64,000 nucleotides of DNA from Pseudomonadota bacterium (GCA_023419375.1 JAEZYD010000029.1:33994-97993), one strand, 5' to 3'. Numbered from the stretch's first letter, positions 54,555-63,918 are shown. Notes: a model not told the origin generated them from the sequence alone. A program made the numbers and translations.

Positions 54555-55280
54555 CTACCCAAACAGCGCGCTGCCCGTCATCACAAGGCCCGCGCAGGCA
54601 AGCATGACATCAATAAGCAGGCGAAAGGTCGCTTCAGACATGCCAAGCACAAAACGTTTGCCCAGAAACGTGCCAGCAGCCAAAGCCGCCCCAACCACAA
54701 GCCCATTGCACAGCACGGGCAGGGGCAGGCCGCCCACTGCCCCAAAGGCCAGAGCCTTGGCGAGATACACGGCAATGGACGCAGCCGCCTCGGTGGCAAG
54801 CAGCGCGCCCTTGGCAAGGCCAAAACCGGCAAAAATGGGAATGGTCAGCGGCCCGGTGGAATACACCACCCCGGTCAGATACCCCACAAGGCCGCCCGCC
54901 AGGGCCATCTGCCGGGGGCCCAGGCGCAGGCCGCGCGTTCGGCTGGCCCGGCGCAGGCCGATGAGCGCAAAAAAGAACAGACCGATGCACAGATTGGAAA
55001 TCTCCGCAGGCATGATCCAGAGCGTCCGCACACCCAGCACCGCCGCAGGCACGGCAGTTACGGAATAACAGACAAAAGCCTTGAGGCTTATCTGCCGCCG
55101 CCAGGCCACCACCCGCGAGGCATTGCCCGCAATGGAGGCAACAGCCATGATAGGAATGGCGGCCTTGGGGCCAAAGGCCAGACTCAGCACGGGCAGCAGG
55201 ATTATGGACGACCCGGTGCCCACCACCCCGCTGATGGCCCCCGCCACAATACCGCATAGACCAATGAGCGCATATATCAC
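54555..55280 (-). CDS. TauE/SafE family anion exporter (second copy)
   Basis: A 241-residue protein with eight membrane segments and both TauE repeats: GAISGVVGTGSSIILLPVLSLAFG near the N-terminus and GGLVGYLTGVVYSTGPLTIPIFAGFGL in the second half. It starts at a GTG (55280) behind GGAG. It differs clearly from the copy at 41283-42029. It stands between an ABM-domain gene (32 bp upstream) and a LarA-like gene (150 bp downstream). The substrate may be a hydroxy- or sulfo-acid anion, given this company. Confidence 0.82.
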   Translation of the reverse strand: MIYALIGLCGIVAGAISGVVGTGSSIILLPVLSLAFGPKAAIPIMAVASIAGNASRVVAWRRQISLKAFVCYSVTAVPAAVLGVRTLWIMPAEISNLCIGLFFFALIGLRRASRTRGLRLGPRQMALAGGLVGYLTGVVYSTGPLTIPIFAGFGLAKGALLATEAAASIAVYLAKALAFGAVGGLPLPVLCNGLVVGAALAAGTFLGKRFVLGMSEATFRLLIDVMLACAGLVMTGSALFG

Positions 55281-55312
55281 GGACTCTCCATTCTGTGCGC
55301 GCAGAATTGCGT

Positions 55313-55624
55313 TTACAGGGGCGTAATCTGATCCACCTCGTGGTGGAACACATAGGGATCTGCCACCAGCTCAAAACGCTCGTCATCGGGATAGTGCACC
55401 GCAAGCTGATAATTTTCGCCCGCAAAGGCCTTGATGGCCTCCAGCGAATCCCACCATGTGGCAAAGAAAAAATGCTCCCAGCCGCGAAAGCTCATGCGTT
55501 TGACCGCAACGCCCAGATTGCCGTCAACGCTTTTGGCGTGGTCTTCGCCTGTTTTGCGCAAATGCACGGCAAAGGCATCGCCCATAGCCTCCGGCACGCA
55601 CCCGTGCCATGTTCTCACAATCAT
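55313..55624 (-). CDS. ABM-domain (antibiotic biosynthesis monooxygenase-like) protein
   Basis: A 103-residue single-domain ferredoxin-fold protein of the ABM family (MIVRTWHGCVPE at the start, FFFATWWDSLEAIKAFAGE in the middle, VFHHEVDQI at the end). Such proteins form dimers and act as small oxygenases, isomerases or stress proteins. AAGGGGG precedes the ATG. It is first in a minus-strand run with the TauE exporter and the LarA-like racemase. The function cannot be given. Confidence 0.72.
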   Translation of the reverse strand: MIVRTWHGCVPEAMGDAFAVHLRKTGEDHAKSVDGNLGVAVKRMSFRGWEHFFFATWWDSLEAIKAFAGENYQLAVHYPDDERFELVADPYVFHHEVDQITPL

Positions 55625-55880
55625 GTTTACCCCCTTCTGTTCCTGATTTTCGCCCCAGCCGGGGGATTATTGTCAACCCAAATGCCTTGTGTTACCCAAA
55701 TTGCGATCAGAACATTCTGTTGATGATACTTCCGGCACGCTGGCGGCCCCGCGCCCGCGCGCTTTGTACTCTTCGGGGCAACAAACCCTGGCATCACCAC
55801 ATCGATTCACACCGGCCTACAGATCATTTTTCCTGTCCGCCTTTCAGAACGATTTCTATGCCATTACGCGGAGCACGCAT

Positions 55881-56585
55881 ATGATCGGACCCATTGTGAA
55901 CAGTGGCGGACTTTTCATCGGCGGCATCATCGGCGTTATTTTTGCCGATGTTTTTCCTGAACGGCTCAAAAAAGCGCTGCCTTCCATCTTTGGCGTCATA
56001 ACCCTGTGCCTGGGCGCAACCCTTGTGGGTAAGGCCGCAGCACTGCCAGCCGTGACGATTTCGCTCATTCTCGGCACCATGGTGGGCGAAATCATATATG
56101 CTGAGGCCCTGCTGCAAAAGTTCCTGCGGGCCATTTTTGGTCTGCTTAAGAGCAAGCGCATGGGCGACGAAAACTTTTCCCTGATGGTCATAACCCTGGT
56201 GGCGGCATTCTGCTTTGGCAGCATGGGCTTTTTGGGGGCCTTTCATGAAGGCCTCACCGGCAAGCCCGACATCCTGCTGACCAAGGCCGCGCTGGACATG
56301 TTTACCGGCGTGGTTTTCGGCTCTTTCATGGGCTTTTCCGTAAGCCTTATCGCCGTGCCGCAGTTTATTATTCTGGCGCTCATCTACATGGGGGCCACCA
56401 CCATTGCCCCGTTCATGACCCCGACCATGCTCAACGACTTTACCGCCTGCGGCGGCGTCATCTTTGTGGCCACGGGCCTGCGCATGTGCGATATCAAGAT
56501 ATTCCCGGTCATCAACATGCTGCCCGCGATGGCCATTATTTTACCGCTTTCGCACCTGTGGGAGCTGTACTTTCCCTTCAAGTAA
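55881..56585 (+). CDS. DUF554 membrane protein
   Basis: A 234-residue protein with six to seven membrane segments. The DUF554 (YdfK) features GGLFIGGIIGVIFADVFPERLKKALP, FLGAFHEGLTGKPDILLTKAALDM and CGGVIFVATGLRM are seen. Members are proposed transporters of unknown substrate. The start at 55881 has GGAG seven bases upstream. It is divergent from the ABM gene and ends at a bidirectional terminator. Confidence 0.85.
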   Translation: MIGPIVNSGGLFIGGIIGVIFADVFPERLKKALPSIFGVITLCLGATLVGKAAALPAVTISLILGTMVGEIIYAEALLQKFLRAIFGLLKSKRMGDENFSLMVITLVAAFCFGSMGFLGAFHEGLTGKPDILLTKAALDMFTGVVFGSFMGFSVSLIAVPQFIILALIYMGATTIAPFMTPTMLNDFTACGGVIFVATGLRMCDIKIFPVINMLPAMAIILPLSHLWELYFPFK

Positions 56586-56611
56586 CCGGCCTGCGGCCAT
56601 GACTGAAATAC

Positions 56612-56651
56612 GGAATTGCCCTCCGGCCTTGCGCGCCAGAGGGCAATTCCG
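56612..56651. terminator. Bidirectional stem-loop between DUF554 and dehydrogenase genes
   Basis: CGGAATTGCCCTC and GAGGGCAATTCCG form a perfect 13-bp stem with a 14-base loop between two converging genes. Confidence 0.75.
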
Positions 56652-56665
56652 TTTGAACACTGCGG

Positions 56666-57664
56666 CTAGAGCAGCGATTGCAGTTGAGCCAGCAGATCCT
56701 CCGGCAGATCAATACGGTTGTTCTCGCTGGCGGCGCGGCTGAGGCCAATGCGGCGGTCGCCCGGCAGGCGTGCGCCCGGTTGGTCGCTGATGAAGCCCAG
56801 CAAGTGCTCCACGCGGTCCAGAAAGTTCGCCCCTGCCGTAGCCGCAGGATCCATGACCAGAAAGCTCTGCCCAAGGCGCGGCGGCGGGCCGTCCGGCGTG
56901 AACAGGGAAGAAGCTTCAATGGCCAGGGAAGCACCCGTAAGCGCTGCCGACATTATTTCCACAATGAGTGCCAGGGCGTAGCCCTTGGGGCCGCCAAAGG
57001 GCAGCAGTGCGCCGTTGAAAGCCTTGACCGGATCGCAGGTGGGATTACCCTCCGCATCCACAGCCGCGCCCTCGGGGATACTCTCGCCCTTTTTTGCGGC
57101 CTGCAAAATCTTGCCGCGCGCCAGCAGCCCCATGGAAAGATCAATGACAAGGGGCGGGGCATCCTTGCGCGGGCAGGCCATGGCCAGAGGGTTCGTGCCA
57201 AACGTCACCTTTGAGCCGCCGTAGGGGGCCAATGCAGCGGGGCTGTTGGCAAAGCCCAGGGCCAGCAGACCCTGCGCCGCCAGATCCGCCACGGGGAATC
57301 CCATCACGCCCGCATGGTGCGAATTGCGCACGGCCATGAGGGCCACGCCAGACTCCCGGGCGGCCTGAGCCACCACGGGCAGGCCATCGGCAAAAGCGCT
57401 GAAGGCAAATCCGCAGCAGGCGTCAACCAGTACCACGCCAGGCTTTGTGCGTTCCACCACCGGAACGGCGTTGCCGTCAACCTTGCCTGCCGCCGCCTGG
57501 GATGCATAGTAGGGAATGCGCGAAAATCCGTGCGAGGGCAGGCCTTCCATTTCTGCCCGCAGGAGCGAGGCGATGGTCAACTGGGCATTTCGCTGCCCGA
57601 CCTTGTGGGCCTGCAAAATGTCTTCGCCCATTTTTTGTGCTTCGGTAAGGCTGATATGAGGCAT
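56666..57664 (-). CDS. Type-2 malate/L-lactate dehydrogenase (Ldh_2 family)
   Basis: A 332-residue NAD(P)-dependent dehydrogenase of the family that includes malate, ureidoglycolate and (R)-sulfolactate (ComC) dehydrogenases. Substrate loops read GLPSHGFSRIPYY at about 41-53 and RNSHHAGVMGFPV at about 113-125, with the catalytic His, and TFGTNPLAMACPR at about 154-166. The late GPKGYALALIVEIMSAALTGA is typical. The region holds a LarA-like racemase and TauE exporter, so an alpha-hydroxy acid such as lactate, malate or sulfolactate is likely; which one is not shown. It is transcribed alone. Confidence 0.82.
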   Translation of the reverse strand: MPHISLTEAQKMGEDILQAHKVGQRNAQLTIASLLRAEMEGLPSHGFSRIPYYASQAAAGKVDGNAVPVVERTKPGVVLVDACCGFAFSAFADGLPVVAQAARESGVALMAVRNSHHAGVMGFPVADLAAQGLLALGFANSPAALAPYGGSKVTFGTNPLAMACPRKDAPPLVIDLSMGLLARGKILQAAKKGESIPEGAAVDAEGNPTCDPVKAFNGALLPFGGPKGYALALIVEIMSAALTGASLAIEASSLFTPDGPPPRLGQSFLVMDPAATAGANFLDRVEHLLGFISDQPGARLPGDRRIGLSRAASENNRIDLPEDLLAQLQSLL

Positions 57665-58103
57665 GGGGTCTCCAGAATCTAGCTGATTTTACTTATAGTT
57701 GCTTGCATTGCGCGAGCACTTTTTGCATACCAGTATTGTTGATGGCGGAAAAGGATGTTTTGCGCGCCCGCCCTGGGGCTTTTCTACGCGCAAACTAAAT
57801 GCTAACCTTATAAAGGCGCGCTGGCTCCCGCTTTGCCCGCGCTGCCGTTGAAATTCCGTGCGCGGTCATAATGGCAGTTCTGGCCTGCGCGACGACCGGG
57901 ACCAAAAGCCCTATTTGGGGGCAGCGGGCATCTTTTTTCCGTTTTACAGAAAATTGCTGCTTGACTGCGCGCCTCAGTCGCCATAAGCAAGCTCGCGACA
58001 GGCATTGCCGCCGAAAAATTCCCCCCCCTTGGAATTCGGCGTTCAGGGTTAGTGCCCCTTTTGGGAATTGCTGCCTCACGCGATGCCAACATAAGGAAGG
58101 ACA
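57665..58103. other. Intergenic region before the DUF4910 gene
   Basis: About 440 bp. I see no gene, strong hairpin or promoter match. AAGGAAGG at 58093 is the ribosome site of the following gene. Confidence 0.4.
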
Positions 58104-59378
58104 ATGACGAGCTTCCATGACTTTCTTCGCAGTCTTTTTCCCATATGCCGCAGTATTACGGGCAACGGGGTGCGACAAACGTTGCGCATGTTGCAGGAAG
58201 AATTACCGGGATTACATACCGTTGAGGTAGCATCAGGATCCAAGGTTTTTGACTGGACAGTGCCGGACGAATGGAACATCAGAGGCGCGCGACTGACCGG
58301 CCCATCGGGCGAAGTGATTGCCGACTTTGCCGACACCAATCTGCATGTGATGGGCTATTCCGAACCCGTTGACTGCGACATTTCGCTGGAAGATCTGCAA
58401 AATCATTTGCATTCCCTGCCCGAAATGACCAACGCCATTCCCTATGTCACCTCATACTATGCCCGGCGCTGGGGCTTCTGCATCAAGCATGAGCAGCGGC
58501 AAAAGCTGGCCCCCGGCATGTACCATGCCTCCATAGATTCCACCCTGGCCCCGGGGCATCTGACATACGGCGAGCTTGTGATTCCCGGCCAGTGCGAGAA
58601 AGAAGTTTTTCTTTCCACCTACATCTGCCACCCATCCATGGCCAACAACGAGCTTTCCGGCCCGGTGGTGGCCACGGCCCTGGCTCAGTGGGTGGCGCAG
58701 CGCCCGCGCCGCTACACCTACCGTTTTGCCTTTGTGCCGGAAACCATCGGCTCCATCACCTATCTGAGCCGCAACCACGAGGCCTTGCGCCGCAATGTGG
58801 TGGCGGGCTTCAACCTCACCTGCATGGGTGATGAACGGGCCTATTCCTATCTGCCCAGCCGCAAGGGCAACACCCTGGCCGACAAGGCCGCCCTGCACGT
58901 GCTGCACCACTTTGCGCCCGATTTTATCCGCTACACCTTTCTTGACCGCGAGAGCGACGAGCGCCAGTACTGCGCGCCCGGCATCGACCTGCCCCTGTGC
59001 AGCGTCATGCGCAGCAAATACCACGTCTACCCCGAGTACCACACCTCGCTGGACGACTGCTCGCTTGTTACGCAAAAGGGGCTTGAAGGCAGCGTGAACA
59101 TCATGACGCGCATCCTTGAAGCGCTGGAAGAAAACGTCACCTACGAACCGCGCGTACTGTGCGAACCGCAGTTGGGCAAGCGCGGCCTCTACCCCACGCT
59201 GAGCACAAAAACATCCTGTACGGAACAGGTCAATCTGATGATGGATCTGCTGGCCTATGCCGATGGCGAAACCACGCTGCTTGAAGAAGCAGACATTGTG
59301 GGCAGGGATATTTTTCGCTGTGCGGAAACCATGCGCAAGCTGGTTGAAAAGGACGTGCTGGCGGTCAAAAACTGCTGA
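58104..59378 (+). CDS. DUF4910 aminopeptidase-like zinc protein (M28-like)
   Basis: A 424-residue protein whose core resembles M28 aminopeptidases, with an inserted PA-like part and a winged C-terminal segment. It starts with FLRSLFPICRSITGNGVRQTL. Probable zinc and catalytic residues are in YICHPSMANNELSGP (about 170-184), FVPETIGSITYL (about 210-221) and YPEYHTSLDD (about 307-316). Relatives occur in polysaccharide or glycopeptide loci and may hydrolyse amide bonds in modified sugars. AAGGAAGG precedes the ATG. No partner gene is adjacent and the substrate is unknown. Confidence 0.78.
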   Translation: MTSFHDFLRSLFPICRSITGNGVRQTLRMLQEELPGLHTVEVASGSKVFDWTVPDEWNIRGARLTGPSGEVIADFADTNLHVMGYSEPVDCDISLEDLQNHLHSLPEMTNAIPYVTSYYARRWGFCIKHEQRQKLAPGMYHASIDSTLAPGHLTYGELVIPGQCEKEVFLSTYICHPSMANNELSGPVVATALAQWVAQRPRRYTYRFAFVPETIGSITYLSRNHEALRRNVVAGFNLTCMGDERAYSYLPSRKGNTLADKAALHVLHHFAPDFIRYTFLDRESDERQYCAPGIDLPLCSVMRSKYHVYPEYHTSLDDCSLVTQKGLEGSVNIMTRILEALEENVTYEPRVLCEPQLGKRGLYPTLSTKTSCTEQVNLMMDLLAYADGETTLLEEADIVGRDIFRCAETMRKLVEKDVLAVKNC

Positions 59379-59423
59379 TGACTGTGCGCGGCATGGCTGC
59401 AAGGCCGCCGCGCAACAGCCGCA

Positions 59424-60212
59424 TCACGCCATATCCCATCCCCGGGTTGTTTCCCGCCCCTGCTTGTAGCGGAAGTCGCATACCTTGCCGCCCTCAGCCA
59501 GCGTTGAGGTGCGCGCAAGGCCCGTGCCCTCCGCCCGTGCGGTGGGAAAGTCCACCCGGCAAGGATAAGGTGCCAGCTCGGGCATGCCCAGCGAGGCAAA
59601 ATACTTCATCAGCCCGCATTCCGTGTAGTTTACACCGATATCAAAATCGCGCCCGTTACCCCGAAATACCGTCTGCACCCAGTCCATTGGGTAGCGCCGC
59701 TGCTGGCTGCGCATGGCCCAGCCCTGCAACAGGGCAAAATACTCCGGAGTAAAAAAGCGCTGCCCGTTGGCGCGGTACGCTTCCTTCTGCTCCTCAAAAC
59801 TGTAGACCGCCAGATCGTACACAAGCTTGCCCACATCCCTGGCGCTGAATCCGTGCGAGCGCATGGCCGTGTACAGCGCCGCATACTGCGGCCCTACCAG
59901 AAAACTGGGGTAGGTCAGGTTCTCCGGCCCGCCGATATCCGGCAGAGGCAGCAACCGGGCATGGGCCTGCCTTGCCTGGGCAAACATGGCGCGCAGATCC
60001 TCTGCTGGTCGCTGCCCGGCGAGCATCTGCTCCGCACCGGCGCACATGCCTGCAAACTCGGCCTTAAGGGCCTCATCGCTCACCGGCTTGCCGACACCCT
60101 GAGCAATGGAGGCCATACAGGAACAGGGCAACAGCAGTGCGGCGCAGGTTCCCAGCGCCAGAGAGCAAAATGCGCGCCGGGTATGGCGGGGAAGCATAGT
60201 GGCATGGTGCAT
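59424..60212 (-). CDS. Exported ATC-hydrolase-family protein
   Basis: A 262-residue protein with an N-terminal export signal (RRAFCSLALGTCAALLLPCSC, with Cys in lipoprotein-like positions). The end matches the L-2-amino-thiazoline-4-carboxylate hydrolase family: GNGRDFDIGVNYTECGLMKYF, ELAPYPCRVDF and a last Cys in VCDFRY, in the family order. The named enzyme makes N-carbamoyl-cysteine, but most members are uncharacterised and cytosolic; an exported form is odd. It is transcribed convergently to the DUF4910 gene. Confidence 0.7.
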   Translation of the reverse strand: MHHATMLPRHTRRAFCSLALGTCAALLLPCSCMASIAQGVGKPVSDEALKAEFAGMCAGAEQMLAGQRPAEDLRAMFAQARQAHARLLPLPDIGGPENLTYPSFLVGPQYAALYTAMRSHGFSARDVGKLVYDLAVYSFEEQKEAYRANGQRFFTPEYFALLQGWAMRSQQRRYPMDWVQTVFRGNGRDFDIGVNYTECGLMKYFASLGMPELAPYPCRVDFPTARAEGTGLARTSTLAEGGKVCDFRYKQGRETTRGWDMA

Positions 60213-60577
60213 GACGGCTCCTGCTTGCGGCGCGTTTGCGCCTGACTACGGGTTTACGGCATGACCTCACACTAGCGGGAGCCGGGGGCGCTGTCCACGC
60301 ACGCCGACGCAAGGGGATGGGACAGGGAATGGATGCCCGGTACGCGTTCCATTTTGGAAAAAATTTATTATCGAATACATATTTTTATTTATTTTTTTTA
60401 ATGATAATTCAGCGTAATATATGCTTATGGCGAATCCATCTCATTGGTATACCTGTTGACATGTAAACATAACTGGTACATGCAAAACGGCTACCGGGCG
60501 CATAGGGGAAACTGACGTCATTTCACCCCTGCGGCCGGTAACTGTTGCCCAGTGATCAGACCTGCAGAGGAGCGTTC
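60213..60577. other. AT-rich intergenic region
   Basis: About 365 bp between divergent genes, strongly AT-rich from 60355 to 60480. It contains TTAATGATAATTC, which is weakly Fur-box-like. TTGACA at 60456-60461 has no good -10 partner at the right spacing. No gene is seen. Confidence 0.35.
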
Positions 60578-61072
60578 ATGCCAATGCCTTTTGCCGTTGT
60601 GGTGTTGCAGCACCACAGTGTCCGCCTTTTCGGTGTGCGCATCCACACAACCCTGCACAACGCCCCGCAGGAATGCCCCCGACTGTGGAACGAGGTCTTT
60701 ACCCCCCGCATGCCAGAGCTGAGCGGCAAGCCCAGCAATACCTATCAGGGGCCGTCTTACGGGCTTTCTTTGTTTACAGATCATGCAGGGCTGGCTTTTG
60801 ATTACTGGGCAGCGATGGAAGCGCCGGGACTGGCCGCGCCTCCCGCTGGCATGGGCACGGTAACCCTGCCGGGCGGTCTCTACGCCTGTTGCCGCATCCC
60901 CGCCGCCGGTATGCTTCAGGAAGCATACGACTACATGTATGACGAATGGCCGCAAAGGCCGGGCGGCTATACCGTTCTTACCGACAAGCCCTGCTTTGAG
61001 CGCTACGACAGCCGTTTTTTTCAGTCCGGCACCCACGATGTCTATGTGCCTGTACTGCCCCGCGAAGAATAG
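60578..61072 (+). CDS. GyrI-like small-molecule-binding protein
   Basis: A 164-residue stand-alone effector-binding domain of the GyrI/AraC_E_bind type: a repeated beta-alpha-beta pair with VRLFGVRIHTTL at the start, LFTDHAGLAFDYWAAMEA in the middle, and YAVLTDKPCFERYDSRF-like C-terminal strand (read as GGYTVLTDKPCFERYD). Such proteins bind drugs or other cyclic compounds and sometimes hydrolyse them. GAGGAG eight bases upstream supports the start at 60578 over an in-frame TTG at 60545. It is not fused to a DNA-binding domain. Confidence 0.68.
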   Translation: MPMPFAVVVLQHHSVRLFGVRIHTTLHNAPQECPRLWNEVFTPRMPELSGKPSNTYQGPSYGLSLFTDHAGLAFDYWAAMEAPGLAAPPAGMGTVTLPGGLYACCRIPAAGMLQEAYDYMYDEWPQRPGGYTVLTDKPCFERYDSRFFQSGTHDVYVPVLPREE

Positions 61073-61092
61073 CCTGCCCCTTGCTGCGGGCT

Positions 61093-61137
61093 ATTGGGCC
61101 TGATCTCCCAATCCGTTGGGCCTGATTTTCGGGCCTG
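61093..61137. repeat. Short imperfect GGGCCTG repeat
   Basis: TTGGGCCTGAT occurs at 61094-61104 and 61116-61126, and GGGCCTG again at 61131-61137. It lies in the intergenic leader; the role is unknown. Confidence 0.4.
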
Positions 61138-61309
61138 CCTCACGTTCATTTCCCTCAACTTTCCCCTGCCTGTTCCGGCCACAAACCACACCACAAGAGT
61201 ATGCTATAAATTGCGCTCTTTTTCGGAATATGTCATATTGCGAATTAATCGTAATAATCGGCAATTCGGCTGCACCATGGCACCCGCATACGCCGATAAG
61301 GGAGCATAC

Positions 61310-62779
61310 ATGGCACTGACCCGACGTAATTTTCTGGTGGGCGCGGCCTCTGCGGCAGGCATTGCGGCAGCCGGGCTGGATGCCCGGGCCGAAGCCACGG
61401 GCGCAAGCGCGCCCGCCCGGCATGCGGAATACGCAACCCTGCTCGACATTGAAAAATGCATCGGCTGTGGTCAGTGCGTGGAGGGCTGCCACGAACGCAA
61501 TGGGAGCCGTTATCCGGAAGTCAAAAAGCCCCTGCCGGTCATGTTTCCGCCCGGAACCAAGGACGAAGACTGGTCTGGCAAGCGCGATGTGGACGGCAGG
61601 CTCACGCCCTATAACTGGCTGTATATTGAGAGCGTTACCGTGCAGAAGGACGGCGTGCCGCTTGAACTGCACATTCCCCGCCGTTGCCTGCACTGCACCA
61701 ATCCGCCCTGCGCCAACCTCTGCCCATGGGGCGCTGCCAGCCGCCAGCCAGAAACCGGCACGGTGAGCATCGACAGCCAGACCTGCCTTGGCGGAGCCAA
61801 ATGCCGCACGGTCTGCCCCTGGCACATACCGCAGCGGCAATCGGGCGTGGGGCTGTACCTTGACCTTATGCCGCGCTTTGCTGGCAACGGCGTCATGTAC
61901 AAGTGCGACCGCTGCGCAGACAGCTTTGCCCACGGCCAACTGCCCGCCTGTGTGGAAGTTTGCCCCCAGCAGGTGCAGACCATCGGCCCGCGCGATGAAA
62001 TTCTGGCGCAGGCCCGCAAGCTGGCGCAGGAGCGCGGCGCGTACCTTTATGGCGTGACGGAAAACGGCGGCACCAATACTTTTTATCTGTCCCCCGTGCC
62101 CTTTTCCGAACTGGCGGCTCAGGCCAAACCCAGCCCGGGCAAGCCCACCTTTGGCCCGGTGGCGGACTCCATGGCTCAGGCTGGCAACCTCACCCGCATG
62201 CTGATGACAGCGCCGCTGGTGGGCGTGGCAGGGGCGCTGGTGAGCGCCGCACGCCAGGGGCAACACCCCGGCCAAAACCGAACGCAAGCCCGCTCTCAGG
62301 GTGTGCTGCATGACCCCATGGCAGAAGCTGCCCTTTCCGGAGGCATGCTCAAAAAGCTGTGGGTGGCCGTGGCCCTGCTGCTCGGCTTTACAGGCATGAT
62401 GCAGCTGCCCGTGGCAAGTCGCTACGGCATTGCCAAAATTCCAGGCCTCACCTGGACAGGCGATTTTTACACCACGCTGAACGTCCACTATATTCTGGCT
62501 GCCCTTCTGCTGGCGCTGGGCCTGTACTGGCTGACCCTGCAGGTGCGCGGCAGGCTGCGGGGCCGCCTTGCCTACTGGGGCAAGGTGCGGCTGGCAGTGC
62601 TTGGCGTTGTGGTGCTGAGCGGCATGGCCCGCGTTGCCAAGAACCTGCCTTCCATCACGTTTTCGCCGGGTATGACGACCTTTATTGACCTTGTGCATCT
62701 GGGTTTTGCCGTGCTGCTCGGCGTGTTGTGCCTGTGGCTCTGGGCAACAGGGCGCAGCGCGTGGCGCGAGAATGGGTAA
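61310..62779 (+). CDS. Tat-exported ferredoxin fused to a membrane cytochrome-b-like domain
   Basis: A 489-residue redox protein. A twin-arginine signal (TRRNFLVGAASAAG) is followed by a DmsB/HybA-like ferredoxin with clusters at CIGCGQCVEGC, CLHCTNPPCANLC, CLGGAKCRTVC and CDRCADSF...CVEVCP. In the third cluster the second Cys is Gly162, so it has three cysteines. From about residue 295 to the end lie four or five membrane segments. It should carry electrons between the quinone pool and a periplasmic partner, as in DmsB/NrfC-NrfD-type modules, but both parts are in one chain and no catalytic subunit is adjacent. GGAG precedes the ATG; the open frame further upstream has no start with a site. 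Confidence 0.8.
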   Translation: MALTRRNFLVGAASAAGIAAAGLDARAEATGASAPARHAEYATLLDIEKCIGCGQCVEGCHERNGSRYPEVKKPLPVMFPPGTKDEDWSGKRDVDGRLTPYNWLYIESVTVQKDGVPLELHIPRRCLHCTNPPCANLCPWGAASRQPETGTVSIDSQTCLGGAKCRTVCPWHIPQRQSGVGLYLDLMPRFAGNGVMYKCDRCADSFAHGQLPACVEVCPQQVQTIGPRDEILAQARKLAQERGAYLYGVTENGGTNTFYLSPVPFSELAAQAKPSPGKPTFGPVADSMAQAGNLTRMLMTAPLVGVAGALVSAARQGQHPGQNRTQARSQGVLHDPMAEAALSGGMLKKLWVAVALLLGFTGMMQLPVASRYGIAKIPGLTWTGDFYTTLNVHYILAALLLALGLYWLTLQVRGRLRGRLAYWGKVRLAVLGVVVLSGMARVAKNLPSITFSPGMTTFIDLVHLGFAVLLGVLCLWLWATGRSAWRENG

Positions 62780-62987
62780 CGGGCGCTGCGCGCAAACATG
62801 ACTGCACGCACAGGCGGGTATTCTGCAGAATGCCCGCCTTCATTATGGGCTTGGCTTCCAGCCGCAAAAATTTGTCTGTACGGGTTGCTACGGCACTTGG
62901 CCCCGGCAGGATTTGGCGCTACGCTGATTGCTGCTTTTTCCCCTCACACTAATCTTGTGGCATCCACACTCACCTGCGAGGCGCATC

Positions 62988-63788
62988 ATGACTATGCCCG
63001 CATTTTACATCCCCCACGGCGGCGGCCCCTGCTTTTTTATGGACTGGGTGCCGCCCGACACATGGAACGCCCTTGGCGGCTGGATGCGCTCCATCCCGGC
63101 GACGTTGCCGCAACAGCCCAAAGCGCAGATTGTATTCTCCGCCCATTGGGAGCAGCAGGAATTTACCCTGCTGACCACGCGAACGCCCGGCCTGTATTAT
63201 GATTATTACGATTTTCCGCCGCATACCTATGAGTTGCAGTGGCCTGCGCCGCCAGCGCCGGAACTGTTTGACCAGGTGCGCCAGTGCATGCGCTCGGCAG
63301 GATTGCCGCTGGCAGAAGACACCACGCGCGACTTTGACCACGGCGTGTTTGTGCCGGGCCTATTGATGTACCCGGAGGCGCAAATGCCCACGCTGCAAAT
63401 ATCGCTGCGGCGGGGGCTTGATCCGCTGGAGCATCTGGCGCTGGGACGTGCGCTGGCCCCTCTGCGTGAAGAAGGCGTGCTGTTTGTGGGCAGCGGCATG
63501 AGCTTTCACAACATGCGGGCCTTCCGCTACGGGGACAACACACCCATTGAAGGGGCGGATATTTTTGACAACTGGCTGACGGATGCCGTGCGTACCCCCA
63601 ATGCCGCCATGCGCAACGCCGCCCTTGCGGAATGGGAAAAGGCCCCCGGTGCGCGTTTTGCCCACCCGCGCGAGGAGCATCTGATCCCGCTCATGGTGAT
63701 TGCCGGGGCTGCCGGAGTCGCGCAGGGCAAGCTCGCCTGGCACGGCAGGGCCATGGGCGCGCCGCTCTCGGCATTTTCTTTTGACTAG
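62988..63788 (+). CDS. LigB-family extradiol dioxygenase (DODA/YgiD type)
   Basis: A 266-residue member of the class III extradiol dioxygenase family, as in plant and bacterial 4,5-DOPA dioxygenase and E. coli YgiD. The zinc/iron ligands are seen in YIPHGGGP (His at about 9), FSAHWEQQ (about 49), and in DFDHGVFVPG and REEHLIPLMVIAGAAG (His near 225). Activity on catechols is typical of the family and needs O2, so in an anaerobe the natural role is unclear. GAGG precedes the ATG. It is transcribed just before tRNA-Ala. Confidence 0.85.
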   Translation: MTMPAFYIPHGGGPCFFMDWVPPDTWNALGGWMRSIPATLPQQPKAQIVFSAHWEQQEFTLLTTRTPGLYYDYYDFPPHTYELQWPAPPAPELFDQVRQCMRSAGLPLAEDTTRDFDHGVFVPGLLMYPEAQMPTLQISLRRGLDPLEHLALGRALAPLREEGVLFVGSGMSFHNMRAFRYGDNTPIEGADIFDNWLTDAVRTPNAAMRNAALAEWEKAPGARFAHPREEHLIPLMVIAGAAGVAQGKLAWHGRAMGAPLSAFSFD

Positions 63789-63842
63789 ATGAAATAAATA
63801 CTTGCGGCCCACGGCGAAAAGGTATAAATCCAAATTCCTCAT

Positions 63843-63918
<76 letters not shown>

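Noticed and set aside
41283..55280. A full taurine-to-isethionate pathway around islAB
   Set aside because: No taurine:pyruvate aminotransferase, sulfoacetaldehyde reductase or alanine dehydrogenase gene is present in the window.
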